Origin: Streptococcus marmotae
GTDB lineage: Bacteria; Bacillota; Bacilli; Lactobacillales; Streptococcaceae
Assembly: GCF_001623565.1 (NCBI RefSeq)
Contig: NZ_CP015196.1
Location: 2,191,501-2,255,500, forward strand
Direction of reading: 5' to 3'
Length of the DNA: 64,000 nt
A model generated the notes under the pieces. It had not been told where the DNA came from. It searched no databases and saw only the letters and a program-made list of their open reading frames with translations. Shown here piece after piece: positions 62,850 through 64,000 of this stretch (the first letter of the stretch is position 1; each line of letters begins with the position of its first letter). The position numbers were made by a program, and so were the translations under genes.

Positions 62850-64000
62850 CTACATACTTTCTAAATCTTTCAATTTAACTGACACAATCTTTGATACGCC
62901 AGATTCTTGCATGGTCACTCCATACATAGCATCTGCTGCTGCCATTGTCCCTTTCCGGTGTGTCACCACGATAAACTGACTCGATTGATCAAAGCGGTTG
63001 AGGTAATCACCAAAACGTTTCACATTGGCTTCATCAAGCGCTGCCTCCACTTCATCCAAAATGACAAATGGAATGGTTTTGACTCGAATAATCGAAAATA
63101 ACAAGGCTAGGGCTGATAAGGCTTTTTCCCCACCAGACATCAAGTTTAGGGATTGAATTTTCTTTCCTGGCGGTTGAACAGAAATCTCCACACCTGCTGT
63201 CAAAATATCTGAACTGGTCAGAATGAGGTCTGCTGATCCACCACCAAACATTTGCTGAAAGGTTCGCTTGAAACTATCACGAATGGCTTCAAAGGTCTGC
63301 TTAAAGCGTGCTGTCACCTCTGTATCCATTTCATGAATGGTGTCCAATAAGAGATCACGAGCTGAAAGAATGTCCTCTCGCTGTTCTTTTAAGAAATGCA
63401 AGCGTTGCCCCACTTCTTCGTACTGTTCAATAGCTTCGATATTCACAGGCCCTAGGCTACGAATCGCTCGCTCCAATTCTTTTAAGGTCTGCTCAGCCTG
63501 AGTCAAGTTTTCCACTGAATCTGCTTTTTGGATCGCTTCATCAAAACTCATTTTATAATGCTCTGTCAGATTGACCAACAAGAGTTTTAAGCGGCTAGCT
63601 TCTTGCTCATGGTCTGCCTCCAATTTAGCTTGCTTGCGAATAAATTCGTCATTTTTCAAACGCATCTGCTCCAAACGTATAGCGATATCGTCAAACTGAC
63701 CTTCGATATCCTCTAATTCGAGCTTCATCCGAACAAGCAGCTGATTGGTCTCATCTTGTTTTGCTTTTGCAGCAGATAATTGCTCTGTTAATACCTCTAA
63801 GCTGGTATCGTCCTGTGCCTCAATTTTTTGGTCAATAACCGCCTGTAATATCTCTATTTCATGCGCAAAATTAGCCTGTTCTTCCTGCAAGCGAGTTTGC
63901 TCTGACTGAACAAAGCCTACCTCACTAGCCAACTGACTTTGAGTGACTTTGAGGCTAGACAGGCTATCCTGTAAAGTCTGTATTTGCTCTTGGATAGCAT
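62850..64000 (-). CDS. smc: chromosome partition protein SMC, C-terminal part
   Basis: The C-terminal third of SMC, open through the window edge at 64000. It shows the descending coiled coil (EVGFVQSEQTRLQEEQANFA onwards), the ATPase signature LNLMSGGEKALSALALLFSI and Walker B FVILDEVEAALDEANV, ending KLKDLESM. SMC with ScpA and ScpB compacts and separates the chromosome. The N-terminal Walker A lies outside the window. Confidence 0.95.
   Translation of the reverse strand, partial: AIQEQIQTLQDSLSSLKVTQSQLASEVGFVQSEQTRLQEEQANFAHEIEILQAVIDQKIEAQDDTSLEVLTEQLSAAKAKQDETNQLLVRMKLELEDIEGQFDDIAIRLEQMRLKNDEFIRKQAKLEADHEQEASRLKLLLVNLTEHYKMSFDEAIQKADSVENLTQAEQTLKELERAIRSLGPVNIEAIEQYEEVGQRLHFLKEQREDILSARDLLLDTIHEMDTEVTARFKQTFEAIRDSFKRTFQQMFGGGSADLILTSSDILTAGVEISVQPPGKKIQSLNLMSGGEKALSALALLFSIIRVKTIPFVILDEVEAALDEANVKRFGDYLNRFDQSSQFIVVTHRKGTMAAADAMYGVTMQESGVSKIVSVKLKDLESM

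Overview
The window is chromosomal DNA from a low-GC Firmicute, almost certainly a Streptococcus. Diagnostic content includes lipid II amidation genes murT-gatD, the cdaA/cdaR-glmM cluster, PepV, a CTG-start LapA-like protein, Tn5252-type ICE remnants, and IS3, IS30 and ISL3 family insertion sequences. I cannot name the species. I saw no rRNA, tRNA or CRISPR array.

Region 1 (1-19.2 kb) is mostly housekeeping and nearly all on the minus strand: a partial acyl-ACP thioesterase, hemW, glgP (with a cre-like site), a nucleoside salvage operon (deoB, a ClbS/DfsB-like gene, punA, deoD), rpiA, a LemA/TPM-domain pair, a uracil-DNA glycosylase family gene, pepV, an ABC-F gene, and glmM with the c-di-AMP cyclase region. 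In the last, cdaA and cdaR read as one ORF. Plus-strand murT-gatD-lapA follows.

Region 2 (19.2-28 kb) has a repeat-rich stretch, an ABC-F gene behind an attenuator-like leader with a three-codon ORF, a repeat cluster, obgE (interrupted by one missing base in a G run), two small conserved proteins, uvrC, an LdcB-type carboxypeptidase lipoprotein, a hotdog thioesterase and a HAD phosphatase.

Region 3 (28-48 kb) is accessory and metabolic. It holds mobile-element crumbs, a type I toxin-like locus, a two-gene GIY-YIG/helicase plus Eco57I-like methylase system, a DUF4300 lipoprotein, a complete IS3-family element, a four-domain CoA-disulfide-reductase/rhodanese/TusA/DsrE protein with its CstR-type repressor and operators, a flavin monooxygenase pair, metY with a cyclase gene, and a MATE pump with a TetR regulator sharing an identical 15-bp operator.

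Region 4 (48-64 kb) is the most plastic. It contains an IS30 remnant with a derived MITE, an ABC exporter stump, a MazG-like gene, a PD-(D/E)XK nuclease beside a decayed ATPase gene, a collapsed Tn5252-like conjugative module (relaxase, DUF5945, DUF5965, primase), and then a SalXYKR-like module. The module comprises a BceAB-type ABC transporter, a sensor kinase and a LuxR-type regulator, fed by a Cys-rich candidate precursor peptide and two paralogous ~35-38-residue membrane peptides, one carrying a duplicated salX-type promoter. No modification enzyme is present. The window ends in the C-terminal part of smc. The peptide/SalXYKR locus and the two-gene restriction-like system are the best candidates for undescribed biology.
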